A stretch of 64,000 nt of DNA from Hygrocybe punicea (lineage: Eukaryota; Basidiomycota; Agaricomycetes; Agaricales; Hygrophoraceae). The stretch covers positions 2,914,001 to 2,978,000 of the forward strand of contig OY744464.1 in the NCBI GenBank assembly GCA_963556145.1, given 5' to 3'. Below, in pieces: positions 37,171-48,962 of this stretch (position 1 is its first letter; every line of letters starts with the position of its first letter). The notes beneath the pieces were generated by a model. The model was not told the DNA's origin. It did not search any database and saw only the letters and a program-made list of their open reading frames with translations. A program made the translations under genes and the position numbers.

Positions 37171-38655
37171 AAGGACCCATCGTTGCCCTCGGTTATTCGG
37201 GAGTTTGGGCTGGGGGAATCTTATATTATATCGACTGTTATTGTCTTCCCATGTACGGGTGAGGGAACTTGGAAGCCTGTTCCGCACTGTCCATTGAGCC
37301 TACCGCTGATCCCACCGATTGACAACTCACTTCCTGATGAATAGAACCGCCCATTGTGTTACTGATATGAACCGGTACCATATAAACTTTTTCGTGGAGG
37401 ACACACCCGAACCACCGACCGAAACCTCTCTCCTTTGCACCTGCGGACACCATTGACGACTTCAATAGCACCGTTCAGTGTAACACTGTGCGAAAGGCTT
37501 CGGTCAGTGACGTGAGCTTTCAACACTATCTACCTTGACTGGTTACCATCGTGTAAGCGAGCCAGTTCTTATTATTCAAGCAGTACATGTATTTCTCAAC
37601 CAGGGCGAGACGGATCTTTGCATACTGTGCAAGCAGTAATGAATTCTGCATGAAGATATCACAGGTCGGCATCGAGATCTTCACATCCGCCGTAACCATT
37701 GAGAAGAACCGCACAACTTGAAGGATATGGTCCGGTATTACCTACCCATGGACCCAACGCTTGACGAAGGACCCCCCATACGACAACCCCTACTACAGTG
37801 GTTCCGTCTTGACTATGCAGCTGTCGAGGATGAAAATCTGTCTTGGAATGCGGTTATACTCGTACGACGGATACTTCTACATTGTCCTCCATGATAGATC
37901 TGTCCTCTACAACAATCACATCGTTCTCTACCACTTGTAGGGCTTGCCGCCATCACAACCACTATACTTTCAGAATAGGAATCGGTCATAAGTACCCAAG
38001 AACATCCCCACTGCCGCCCCTTATAGGCCCGTTAATACTACTCCAGCTAGTGACCTCGACAAGCCCCTTGCCAGTATGGATCGATACACACGCTACTACC
38101 TTACCGATGTTCATACCCACCTCAAACATACCTCACTGGGTTCAACACAACAGTTACTCAGGCGGAATGTACCCAGCCCTGTCGTTTCCACCGGCACCAC
38201 GATCGGCTGGTGTTAACGGTTTTCGGTTTGACGGCGGGATCGTCGTTGACCTTCTATGTAATGTGAACATTACGAGCCGTAACGAAATTTGCTTTTCCAG
38301 CCAGTAAATGGGGTCTGGGGACACTGGAGGTGCGTCCAATTCTGGACTCTTCTGCGAGACCAGCATTCATCTCTATTGGCTTGGGCTCAATTCAGACCAG
38401 GTTTTGTTGGTCGAAGATTTGTGCAAGTCTCACTCTTCGCCTTGGTCGTTTAGTGACAGTCCATCGTTGTTCTGTTTTTCAAATTTCAAACCTTCCTATT
38501 AGAGGATGATACACTTGGGCATAGGATGCCACTGCCAGCATTACGGAGATGAAACGAACGCCTCAGGGTACAGCCTCAGTACGATTGATATTTCGGACGA
38601 TTGCTTCTATGGGATAGTGTTGTAGAATGACATTTCATACCGAAGAAAATGACCT
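37171..38655. other. 1.5-kb gap with scattered coding-like debris
   Basis: Between TAD2 and the convergent prolyl oligopeptidase no complete gene can be built. On the plus strand, short open stretches at about 37720-37900 (for example YYLPMDPTLDEGPP and GMRLYSYDGYFYIVLHDRS in different frames) and 38060-38160 look protein-like but are separated by stops and frame changes without usable splice sites. A decayed gene of unknown family is the simplest reading; the 155-codon frame at 37843-38307 is not supported as a gene. Confidence 0.35.
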
Positions 38656-41600
38656 CTATTGATCTCTCAGCTCGAGACCCATCGATTGTGCGACGAAACC
38701 CCATTTATCAGCCGCTTCCTTGATTCTAAGGGATAGGAAAAGAAAATCAGAGATCGCCCGCAGAAAAAAATCCTGATTTACCTCTGTTCAGTTGTTTTAC
38801 CGGCGCCGTGACCTGTTTTTTTGTCAATGCGTATTAGTAACGGGTGGGGATTGTGGGGTAAGCTGTGTTGTAGAGTAGCCGCATGTTTGAAAGAGTGCAA
38901 CGGGACTACCCGATCATCGTCTAATAGTTTGATAAATGATGGCCCCTGATGTTCCTATCATTCATTAGGGAAACACTCACGATCAGCAGTCAACAGGATG
39001 GTAGGCGGTAGTATTTTATCGGTTGGGACATTGTGCAGCGGGGAAAGGGGGTAGATAAAATCAAAGTCATGCGGCACATGTGGGTCACCATAGTCCGAGA
39101 TCCATGCTTTCCCTGGTCATTGGTGATATCGGTAAATAGAAATGTTCTGACCAGAGCAAATGCTAGAATTCACCGCTGGTAAAATCGGGGAACTTGTTGC
39201 AGCAAGGTATCAGTAAGTGCACTTATCAGGGCATTATTGACATACCTTGAGAAGATCTAAAACGCCTACTTCGGCCACAGCAGCACCGAAGGTGCCTTCT
39301 GGGGCCCGGTTCACACAGGCGGCAACAAGTAAACCTGGTAAAATCAGTAGGATGAAGGTCAAGTGAACGACCTCCTGACCTCCATTTGATCCACCATTGA
39401 TAGCAACCTTGTCGGGGCTGGCATACTGATGCTGAACGAGATATTTCCTGAAAGAGAGGGTGATTAACCCGAAATTTTCTGTAGGCAATCTACCCACGTT
39501 GCGGCAATGAAATCGTCGAACACATTGACCTGCGAAGGTAAAAAAAACTGGGTAAGAAAGCCACTACTTGAGTTCCTGCATCATACCTTTCGTTCTCTTA
39601 TCCCAGCCATGTGCCACTCCTCGCCAAACTCGGACCCACCCCGAATGTTTGGAACCGCTAGAACCGCTCCGTACATCTGCAGGAAAGTGAGAACCGCTGG
39701 ACTGAAGAAGGGGTTGATGGATATGCTGAAGCCGCCGTAACCTTTTATGCGAGGATCAGAGAAATGGCATCAGCATCCAATTGAAGATGATCCTTGACGC
39801 CACAAAGGATTCCGGAAAGCTGCAAGATGTACCGTATTGGATTGCTGGTGCCGTGCCATCAAACTTTGTCGCTTTGTGTCGAACAATAAACATGGGTACC
39901 TTGGTCCCATCCTTGCTCTCGTACCAAACCTGTCACGTAGTCAATCAATCAAACATAAGGGCACGCATACCTTGAGACCATGACATGCCATAAATACAGC
40001 TGGATACTAACCTGACCCGCTTCAAAATCTTGAGGTTTCAATCCGCTAACTAATGTTGTCCTGTACACCCTCCAGCGCGTTCCCTCTTCTTTCTCAAAGT
40101 CATAGTGAGCGACAATGCCCGGCGTGGTGAAGCCATACATGGTGACGAAAAGCCAGGGTTGGTCGAAACGACAAACGACAGATGCGGACCCTACAAAATC
40201 ACAAGCCAGACGGGTGATACGGGAACCGTCTTTGGAGTAGATATATACTTCGTCGTTGACCTATATTTCAACATTCGAGGAGCTGACACCACTATGTCAG
40301 AAGAGACGAAGGATTTCAGCTCACATTTCGTTGGTAAATAACGACAAGCTTATCCTTGTCGACTAATTGAACATCCTCAAGATGAGCACCCTTGTCTTCG
40401 GGAATAAGTTCCTCGGCTTCCCGTTTTACGTCCGCCAGGTTCATGGTGACAACCCTGTAATGCGAAGCGTCTTTGTTGGTTCGGATGTACAGTTTAGTTC
40501 CTTCGGTAGCGATTCTGCATCCCTCGAGAAAATAATAATCAGAAGCTTATACACATCGAGGGCCGACAAGAAGTGACAGCCGTACATGCCATATTCAGCA
40601 TCGAACTCGTTGATTAGCTTGTCCCATTTCATATTCGGACCGATGGTATTCTCCTCGAGATCAGAAACCCACAACATGTTTTTCTGGTGAACCACACATG
40701 ATCTCAACAGTTAGGCAAAGAACAAGGAATTGAAGCATATTCACCCTTGATGTATCCTTCACAACATATAGTATGAGATACTTCCCATCCTTCTCCGATA
40801 CATCAGCACTCCACATCCATTCGGGATTATTTTCGTCTTTAACAACTAAAATGTCGTCGGCTATGACACGCGTGAGCCGCAATAGATTTTCCAAGGAAAA
40901 GACGAAACACAAATACATTGCGGCGTCCCGACACGATGATAATACAGCATCGCATTTAAATCCTGTGTTTCCAAGCCAGTTTTCTCTCCTGAAAGAATGC
41001 CATGAGAGTGTCGTTCTGGATAACGCTGTATGACGAAAGAACATTTAAACCATGGTGAGCTTGGGAGGCAAACCGCTAACTAAAAACCTGATAGAAGAAG
41101 CCTTTGGAATCGTGTGTCCATGTTAGTGTAGAGAATTTAACAAAGCAGATTTCTTCTGGAAGTCGTTTATCATGGTGTTGGGGCCGTTCGCCGTTCAGCT
41201 CAGCAAGTGGATATTTCGTTTGGCGTACGTAAACGGTGCAAAAATCGCTTCCCTAAAAGATATATATATATTATAGAAGCATCAGGAAGACAACAGAACA
41301 AAAGAATGAAATGCACGCACAGAGAAGGATATGGCGTATGCAAAATATTTGCCGCAACGGGAAAATGCATTGGTGGCAAGAGACGCCGTTCCGTCTTTGG
41401 AAAGCAAATTCGGCTTAAGATAGATTTAAATGTCTTTTCTCAAAAAACGCTGGAAAAAAGAGTGGGACAAACATCAAAGAAAATTTCGTCATCAGGTCCC
41501 GGTCCTGGCTCTTGGGAGTACTCCGGCAGGGCGTCGTTCTTCGAACGATGTATCACTTTGAAGGTTTTACATGTCAAGTCGAAAAATTCGATCTCTCTGA

Positions 41601-42050
41601 ACCTCACGAACCCGATTGGGCTTGCAATCCGGTGTTGTAGTACCAGTACCAGCGGCCATCGTAGTTCAACCGGGGAGCTGAAAACTGGCAGTATTGTTAA
41701 CAATGCTGAATTGGTGTAAGTTGCCGAACGTTGCATACCTTGGCATAATCCATGTTTGATCTAATCTGATTTTCTAGCTTTTGCCTGTGTGGATTTCGAT
41801 CCAGGTAGGCCCTGGTGAAGGCCTCCTGAACCGTGGTCCATGTTTCGGTCTCCTCTGTATTACTTTCGAGCCACTGATAGGGATCGGGAACCCGAACCTC
41901 TCCCTTGACCTCACTATCATAAAGGTCCACATGGGCTGAACGACGGGTATGAGGGTATTGGTTTATGGTCCATGGAGTGGGAGACATGGCTTTGGTGGAG
42001 ACTGCGCGAGAAAATAGTGCCAACACGCGACTAGTGACATTCAAGTTCAT
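38656..42050 (-). CDS. Prolyl oligopeptidase (S9A family)
   Basis: Nineteen exons give 762 residues from the ATG at 42050, or 741 from the ATG at 41987, which matches the usual start ([16 protein letters not shown]) and length. The seven-bladed propeller leads into the alpha/beta-hydrolase domain. The triad is visible: Ser in [19 protein letters not shown], Asp in [14 protein letters not shown] and His in [12 protein letters not shown]. Family segments [22 protein letters not shown] and LTADHDDR are intact. It cleaves short peptides after proline in the cytosol. The extra 21 residues from the upstream ATG are Arg/Ser-rich and could form a mitochondrial presequence. One exon (39174-39192) is 19 nt. 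In some mushrooms a paralogue processes cyclic peptide precursors; nothing nearby suggests that here, so a general peptidase is most likely. Confidence 0.92.
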
Positions 42051-43127
42051 CTTATGAATGTGCGACAAGTTCTAAGCCAGTTAAAGCCACTGAACTTGAG
42101 ATATCGAATAAAATAACGGGGTTTCCAGGGTCTCCCAGGCAAATTTCTCCGACTTCAAGTTGGCCAGTGACCGGTGGTTACTTGGCAGCGGTGCCAACTC
42201 GGAAAATTAAAGGTAGTGTGTACGTTTTACGTCTACCCGTTGATCATGACAGTGGAGGTTTTCAGAGTTGGCTCATGGTCTGGAGACCTGCCGGTCATAG
42301 TTAGTCCGTCGTTGCAAATCTTTTCATGCAGTGAAGCTCACACAATGCTCGACACCCTTGGTAGCATTATTCTTGCCAGATGTACACAACTCGCTCAGGC
42401 TTGTGAATGTCCAGTGTAAAAATCTCGAGGCAGAATGAGAACGTAATGTACCACGAGGAACCGAGCCATACATAGGAAGGTCAGCATCATCTAAGGTCTT
42501 CAGCGTTGCAGACTCATGAGCATACGTCTCCCACGAACAGATTTTTGGACTGGCGAATAATTAATACATAACGTCGCGTGTACTAGTGCCACCGGGCTTG
42601 ATCATACGCGAGGTCACATTGGGTCTTCCCTTATCTTTCCGAACCATAACCACCTTTTTTTTCATTCTCGACATGCTTGACACGAACGTGCATGAACACT
42701 AATAGTCCGCAACGATCTTCCGTCCATAATGAGACGTTTTTACAAACGTTGAATGGTCAGGACGCACAAACTGCAGATGCCGCTTTTCCGCAAGCGACAA
42801 GCACAAGGAGACCCGTCGTGCTTTCTGCCAACGATTGCGCTCAGTCCCGCCGAAAGATCTCTTTACGGAGATACCGTCTAAGGTTCGTACGTATATGTGC
42901 TGGTGCAGCAGGCAGACTGAGAGGAACTGGCTTGCGTCCGTAGATGTCATATGATACACGATGCTGTGCCATCGATCCCGTTTTTGATAACCGTTAAACA
43001 CCGTTTGCTGTACGGTCGGAAATGTTCCGGGACCACCCCACCCCACCGGATGACATCATCTCTTTTTTGGTGTATATAAGGTATACTACCTAGGAGCGCA
43101 TAACGTTAACGCTACTACGACTTTACA
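42051..43127. promoter_or_regulatory. Divergent intergenic region, prolyl oligopeptidase / Tyr-rich protein
   Basis: A 1.08-kb region between opposed starts. The end nearest 43128 looks like a strong promoter: a C-rich element with repeated CCACC at about 43032-43046, TGACATCA at about 43050, and a TATA-like element. The remaining part holds short unsupported frames. Confidence 0.5.
43071..43080 (+). promoter_or_regulatory. TATA-like element
   Basis: The sequence gtatataag lies about 50 bp before the ATG at 43128 in a stretch otherwise lacking T/A runs. Spacing suits a TATA box with a short 5' leader. This fits a regulated, highly expressed small gene. Confidence 0.55.
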
Positions 43128-43458
43128 ATGCCATACGTGATCACACAACCGTCTTACCGTTCAGGCTACTCCAGTTATTCCCAGCCAGCCATGTACGATG
43201 GGGGACACTCCTCGCATTATCGCGGCAGCTACTACGACCCGTACTATAGTGGATCTCGATACTACGTCCCATCCTACCACGGGAGCCACAGAAGCAGGAG
43301 CAGGCGCCATCGCGACACATCATACATTGTGACTACTTCTTTTCAACCGTCCTCAAGGCTATTCAATGACAATGCTGCTCTTACGTTTTCAGGTTCCTAC
43401 CAGTCGTGGCTATCGCACGTACTATCCAGATTATCGTTCCTTCGGCAGGCATTACTGA
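43128..43458 (+). CDS. Small Tyr/Ser/Arg-rich protein
   Basis: Two exons (43128-43328, 43393-43458) encode 88 residues. About a quarter are tyrosine and another quarter serine, in motifs such as SYYDPYYSGSRYYVPSYHGS, followed by a basic RSRSRRHR stretch and the end YPDYRSFGRHY. No signal peptide, membrane segment or known domain is visible; the composition suggests a disordered, possibly cross-linking or RNA-associated protein. The intron was chosen because it gives an in-frame compositionally matching second exon. The TATA-like element upstream supports a real gene. Function unknown. Confidence 0.65.
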
Positions 43459-43989
43459 TTATCAGATGTAATGACCCACAATGTATGTATGGGTACATTG
43501 TCTTTTATATTGACGAGAGAAATTCACCCAACTAACACCAGACGAGTCAAGAAGGAATTTATTTGCATTGAAAACACAATACTGCCGAAACTGGTATCGC
43601 TCTCACTCTATGGGCCCTTGGGGATTGGGGCAACCGAGCGATACTCCGACTTCCAGTATGCGTTGAAGGTTGTTGAAGTCTCTATCTGTGATTGTACTTT
43701 AGGTCTTTTCTCTCCTAGTACTTCCTACACCCCTTGCCATACATTTCATGACTGGTATTCAACGATCATCGTGTCGATCGGCAGTAAGCACCATTAGCTA
43801 TAGGTCAGAATACTATGTCTCACTGTACTAACTAGTCTTGTAGTCGGACCAAAGATTCTGTGTTGCGATGCTTCTGCGTTGCAACTTCTCCGAACACAAC
43901 CCTTGAAGTTGAATGGATTAAGAGGTATATTCGTAACCAAGTTAAACCAATTTGACAGTGCAAACATACCATACAAGTTCCTATCCTGT
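43459..43989. other. Intergenic, no gene recognised
   Basis: About 0.5 kb between the Tyr-rich gene and the aminotransferase-like remnant. Open frames present on both strands have no family-like segments. Confidence 0.5.
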
Positions 43990-44193
<204 letters not shown>

Positions 44194-44998
44194 CTAGATA
44201 GTAGTTCAGCCGATCAACATTGTGCAGGCAATCCCGACTTACCGTTTGGATCTCGTGTACTTTTGCCAGATACCCCGGTTAGGAAGGAAGTTCAGAAGTT
44301 CATTGGCGACAAAACCTTCCGTTGACCGGTGACCATGGTATCTTGGAGTCAAATCATAGCGACAACTCCGCGACGATGGACGGCGGCCTGCTGGACTCGA
44401 CCCATAGCAGTAGGTAGAAAACTGTATGCGAATTTGTGTAAAATAGCAGAAATGCTTGCCATGACAGACTGAACCCTGCTAACAGCTAACGCCTAAAGCC
44501 GTTGAGTCACTTGACACAGCACGGTATAACAACTGACCGTTTCCCGAGTACAAACCGCGCCGTTAGATCTATAGACAGCAGCTCACAGGTATGTATATTT
44601 TCATCATATTCATGATGTTGCTAACATATTAGCACGCACTTTGCAACGGGGTGCACGGTGCGCTGTTGCGGCTACAAGTGGGGTGCACACGGTTAGCTGG
44701 ATGGGAATACATCGCTGGGAGGTACGCTTGCGGGAGTGTGTGTAGCATTTGTAGAGTAGAGGCTGCTGCGCGGGCAGCCTGATCAAGCCATTGTCACTGG
44801 TTGGAAATTGGAATATTCCAACGCCAACAGTAATGGTTAACCCTCCAAATGAAGCACGGTAGACAGGACAGCCGAGGTCGTAGTAGTTGTACAATGTACA
44901 ACCTGCCAGTGAACATGGGTCGCGTCTGCGCGCCATATTTGGTTATGTTAGCGGGCGAGGCTCCCCCAAATTACCGCAACTGCTCATCGCTCTCGTCC
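44194..44998. other. Intergenic, mostly unassigned
   Basis: About 0.8 kb before the MDR oxidoreductase gene. One minus-strand stretch at about 44240-44340 (including GFVANELLNFLPNRGIW) looks coding-like and may belong to the same debris as the aminotransferase remnant. The end near 44998 should be the promoter of the downstream gene. Confidence 0.4.
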
Positions 44999-47914
44999 AT
45001 GGCGAAGCCAACGCTTCTTCAAACGTTTCTCGGTCGCCCGTCGCAGTCGTATTCATTCGCTCCCGAGAAAAGGGCTTATCACTTTACGAAGCACGAGCTC
45101 TTTCGCCGATTCGCTAACGGGGCAGACTCGACTGCGGCTGACGATGGCGCCAGTGCAGGACACGACCGTCGTTCCACTGATTTGCTTGTGCAGAAACCGG
45201 TGGAGGGCTTGGGAGCTGCGAGCGTACGTCATTCCATCGTCGTTCTCGATTAATCCTTCCTTATCTTTCCCTTAGCCCCTGATAACCCATCATAACGCTA
45301 TCCAAGATTCACCTCTCCCAACATCGCTGAACGGTGACCGCGACGACTACGGCGACCGCAACGACTACGATAACAATAGCGACAACGATAGCGACAACGA
45401 CAACGACAGCGACAACGACAACGACTTGTTCTACACCCCAAATACCTCACCCAGAACGTCTATGCTCTCCACAGCAGACTTTCCTTCCCCTCCAACTTCG
45501 AAAGCTTCCTCGCGTTCTGCACATCCACCGATGCCCTCCACGTCAACAACTTCTCTTTCTTCCACCCTCGCCACCTCCGACTCACTCTTCTCATCCGCCT
45601 CTCGCTCGGATTCTACCCGTCTCACGTCTCCCGTCGCCTCTGACAGCGGGCAAACATCACCCTACAAACGCAGCCTTTCTCCCCTCAGCATTGTTACCAG
45701 CAAGGGCGTCCAACACCAGCGGCTAGTACATCCTCTTCCTGACCGCAATTGGTCAAAGGACGTGCGATGGCTCGTAGCTCCCGCATCACAATCAACGTCC
45801 AACCCGAAAAGCAGTCAATCACCCTCCTCTCGTCACCCAATATTAAAACACGGCTCATCCTACACCTCAACGAAAATGCAAATGCAACCGTGCCTCGCTT
45901 CACAACCTGCACGCGACACGAAACTCACCAAGTCGGTCGCAAAGGCTACACCAAGCATCATGATGAGCATGGCCGCACTGTTGGAGGAGGACGAAGACAG
46001 TGAGCGTGGTCCGCCCCGCCGCACACACACCCCGCGGAGCAGCGTAATTGTAGATCCACGCGTGCACTCGTCGTCAACCCCGCTAGCGGGCCCAAGCACC
46101 AGTATACTGCCTACCTCACCTCCCAAACCTCGGAATAGACGGCGTCAATACGAGCCCTCGCACACTCGTTCGTTCTCTCTCCCTCACTCATCTTGCGCAT
46201 CTTCACGTGAACGCACTCCTTCTCCTTCTCCTTCATGCACTCCCGCACCTCTCCCATATGCTCCATCTCTCCCTTCCAATGGTACTCCTGGATATACCTC
46301 GCTCACCCTACCACGTGCTCCACCCCCACCAAATATACCTCTCGCTCCCGTGGCCCACAATGGTGCCATCGGGGCCTTGTTCGGTGGAGGGAACGGGCGC
46401 GTGGACTTGACACTCGCGGGTGTTGCGCAAACGACCATGGCGACCGTGGAAGTTGTGCGCGGACTCGGTACCTCCGGCGTCCGTCGGACGTGGGGCACCC
46501 TGAGCCGACGGCGAACGATCAGTGGTGGCGCGTACAAGGAGCGATTTGCGAATGTAAGTGAAGGAGAGTCATGCGGGGACGCTCCGTTGGGATTCGCTAG
46601 CTACCGCACTCCACCAGTCTACGTTGGAGGGGGGAGCGTTCTGGTGCAGGTGTGGGCGGTGGGCGTCGATGGAGTAGACGGGATGCTCGTTGCGGAAAAG
46701 TCCGGTGGGTGGACAGAGCGTGAGAGGAAGGGCAAGGGCAGGGCGGAGGTTGGGTACGTCCCCGGCAGGAGCTTCGTTGGGCGCGTGCTGGTGTGCGGGT
46801 GGGAGGTGAGAGAGGAGGAGGTGCGGAAGGGCGAATGGGTGATTGGGCTGTTGGATGTGCGGAAGGTATGTCTTGGCTGTCCTGACTAATATTCTTTTCG
46901 TCCGATTGCTCACCGTATCTATTGTGCCTATAGTGCGGGGCACTGGCGGAATTCGTAGTCGTGGATCGCCATAGAGTGCTCCGGGTGCCGTATCCATTCA
47001 TGCGTACCCCCAATGCTTCACCACATGTAAGATTTTCGTCCACGTCTACAGCTCGGAGAAACGGCATTGTGCCAATTACGCCCGCGGCATCTTCGTTGAC
47101 ACTGCAAGAATATGCTCTCCTTCCCCTTTGCGGTGTCCCTGCCCATCGCGCCGTGCGAACCTTTCTCTCCGCCATCCCAGGTAAAGGCCATTCGCGGCGC
47201 GCGCTGGTACTCCGCGGTCATGACGGCGCTGGCGCATTCGCGGCGCAGACGCTCGTCCGGCGGGGTTGGTGTGTATGCGTGCACGCACCCAAAATGGATG
47301 AGCCTGCGTTGGTGCAAGCAGTGGAGGTGCGCATGCGCACTTGGGGCGTGGAGGCCGTCGTATTTGACGATGGGCATCCTGGGGCGACGGTGCGCGTACT
47401 TGAGAGGCTGGCTGCGGACGGGGACGCGTTTGACGCGGTGCTGGATGCAGTGGGCGGGCGGGACGTGTGGGAGGCGGGCGCACGGCTGTTACGGGTGAGC
47501 GGAAGGGGTGGGGTGTTCACAACGCTCATCGGAGATGTACCAGGACGTGCGGTGCCGAGTGCGGGGGATCACTTCCGGGCGGGCCTGCGGTCCCTCCGGC
47601 GTGGCAGTGGCAGTGGCAGTGGCAGTGGCAGTGGCAGTTGGCGCAAGGGGAGAGACGCAGAGAATGGCGCAGAAAAGGAACAGAGAAACGTGGGGTATGC
47701 CTGGGTGAGTGTCGCTCAGGATGTGGATTGGGACGGTGAAGATGTGCGGGAGTCGCTGCGTGCTGTGCTGGCATTGGCGCTTGAGGGTGGTGTCCGACCT
47801 TGGGCAGGGCTGATGGTACCATTTGAGCGGGCCCCGGAGGTGTTTGTTGAGCGCTCTGCGGATGCTGGGCCACTGGACGGTGGTGGGACAGTTGTGGTGA
47901 AGATTGCAGGGTAA
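44999..47914 (+). CDS. MDR-type (quinone oxidoreductase-like) protein with long disordered N-terminus
   Basis: Three exons (44999-45223, 45276-46865, 46934-47914) give 931 residues. The first part, about 430 residues, is disordered: a short basic start (MAKPTLLQTFLGRPSQSYSF), an Asp/Asn/Ser tract encoded by 45334-45424, and long Ser/Pro/Thr-rich stretches. The second part is a medium-chain dehydrogenase/reductase: GroES-like fold (VLVQVWAVGVDGVDGML, GYVPGRSFVGRVLVCG), then a nucleotide-binding fold (GHDGAGAFAAQTLVRRGW, AVLDAVGGRDVWEAGA). No zinc-binding Cys/His cluster is evident, so a zinc-free quinone-reductase-like type is likely. A (GlySer)n linker is encoded near 47605. The 3' half is clearly more GC-rich than neighbouring genes. 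An upstream in-frame ATG exists, but 44999 starts the family-like sequence. Substrate unknown. Confidence 0.7.
45334..45424 (+). repeat. GAC/AAC/AGC codon repeat (Asp/Asn/Ser tract)
   Basis: An imperfect trinucleotide array in exon 2 of the MDR protein encodes alternating Asp, Asn and Ser. It is a slippage-prone low-complexity tract. Confidence 0.85.
47604..47639 (+). repeat. GTGGCA hexanucleotide repeat
   Basis: About six tandem copies of the hexamer GTGGCA/GGCAGT encode a Gly-Ser linker within the MDR protein, between the nucleotide-binding fold and its last segment. Confidence 0.8.
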
Positions 47915-48962
47915 TGACGAATTTTTCGTAGAGTGTTCTGCTCAGTTTACAGTATTATTATTAGATATGAATATACAACCGCTATTTTTTTTTTTAAAGA
48001 GCTTCATAAACTGACGAGGATTGCAATCCCTTGTAACCCAATCGTTGGATAATTGAGTTTCAAATACGTTAGTCCTGCGGTGGGTCACGCGCACACGCCA
48101 CGAGCATAGCCTTTCTTGTTCCCCTCAGATACATCAAACACCTGAAACTCGGGTTGACGCTTTTGACCCGATTTCCTAACAGGGTCGTGACAACCTCGGC
48201 CTTGAGATTGCGGTGGGGGTGATTTGGTCACGATGAAGAAGAACTCGTGATCCTCAAGAAGAGCTTCTTGCGCCTGCCAGGACTTCGAGTAATGGTTCAT
48301 ATGACTTGACAGAATTCGGGTAGCCGAACTCTCTTGAGATAATCAACAGGGTGGTGCGAAAATAAGTGGAAGGGACTCGAGAATAACGACTATGAATGAA
48401 GGGCAGACAATGTAAGGATTTTGTTAGGAGCACCCCAATACGAAGACTTTGCAATATAAAGACTTAGACTAGGACCTGCACATACGCGTATGATCGGCAC
48501 TTTCGAGCGGCGGAAGGTCAACGGTATTCCTTCCTGGTGAGATTGCAAGAAGTAGGAACAACGCTTGCCTTCTGAAAAACCCCAGGAGCACGTCATGTGG
48601 GATCATCGATCATCTCTAGGGAGATGAGGGTAGAGAGTAAACAAAATATTCCCAGCCATGACGAGGCACCTATGCAAAATCTAATATTACTAATGACTGT
48701 AGTAAAGCAGCAATGGAGCGCACGGTGAAACATTGCTCTTCCCTTTATGTTTTTGAGTCCCAAACACGAGTTCTGAAGGGCCTGAACGCAAGCGCTGGTT
48801 GCTTCTGGTCGGAGTAAGTGAGCGAGCACGTTCTGGAAATAGGTCAATACTAAGGCTCCAAATGAACTCGTTTGGAATTTCCAACGTGGGATTTCGTCCA
48901 TGTTACTGCGAAAGTCACAGTGCGAAAGTGGTGAATATTTGAATTGTAAGCGTGCATACTTT
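47915..48962. other. Convergent 1.0-kb spacer with unassigned fragments
   Basis: Between the MDR and nucleostemin-like genes, both ending here. Minus-strand open stretches (about 48085-48300 with ALLEDHEFFFIVTKSPPP, and 48593-48901) are not joined by sensible splice sites and show no family I know. Poly-T lies at about 47986. Confidence 0.45.

Noticed and set aside
38656..42050. Prolyl oligopeptidase as a cyclic-peptide toxin processing enzyme
   Set aside because: No short precursor-type gene is visible nearby and the protein looks like the general cytosolic type; family membership alone does not support that role.
44610..44936. A 108-codon minus-strand ORF upstream of the MDR gene
   Set aside because: No motifs and no splice partners; it sits in the likely promoter of the plus-strand gene.
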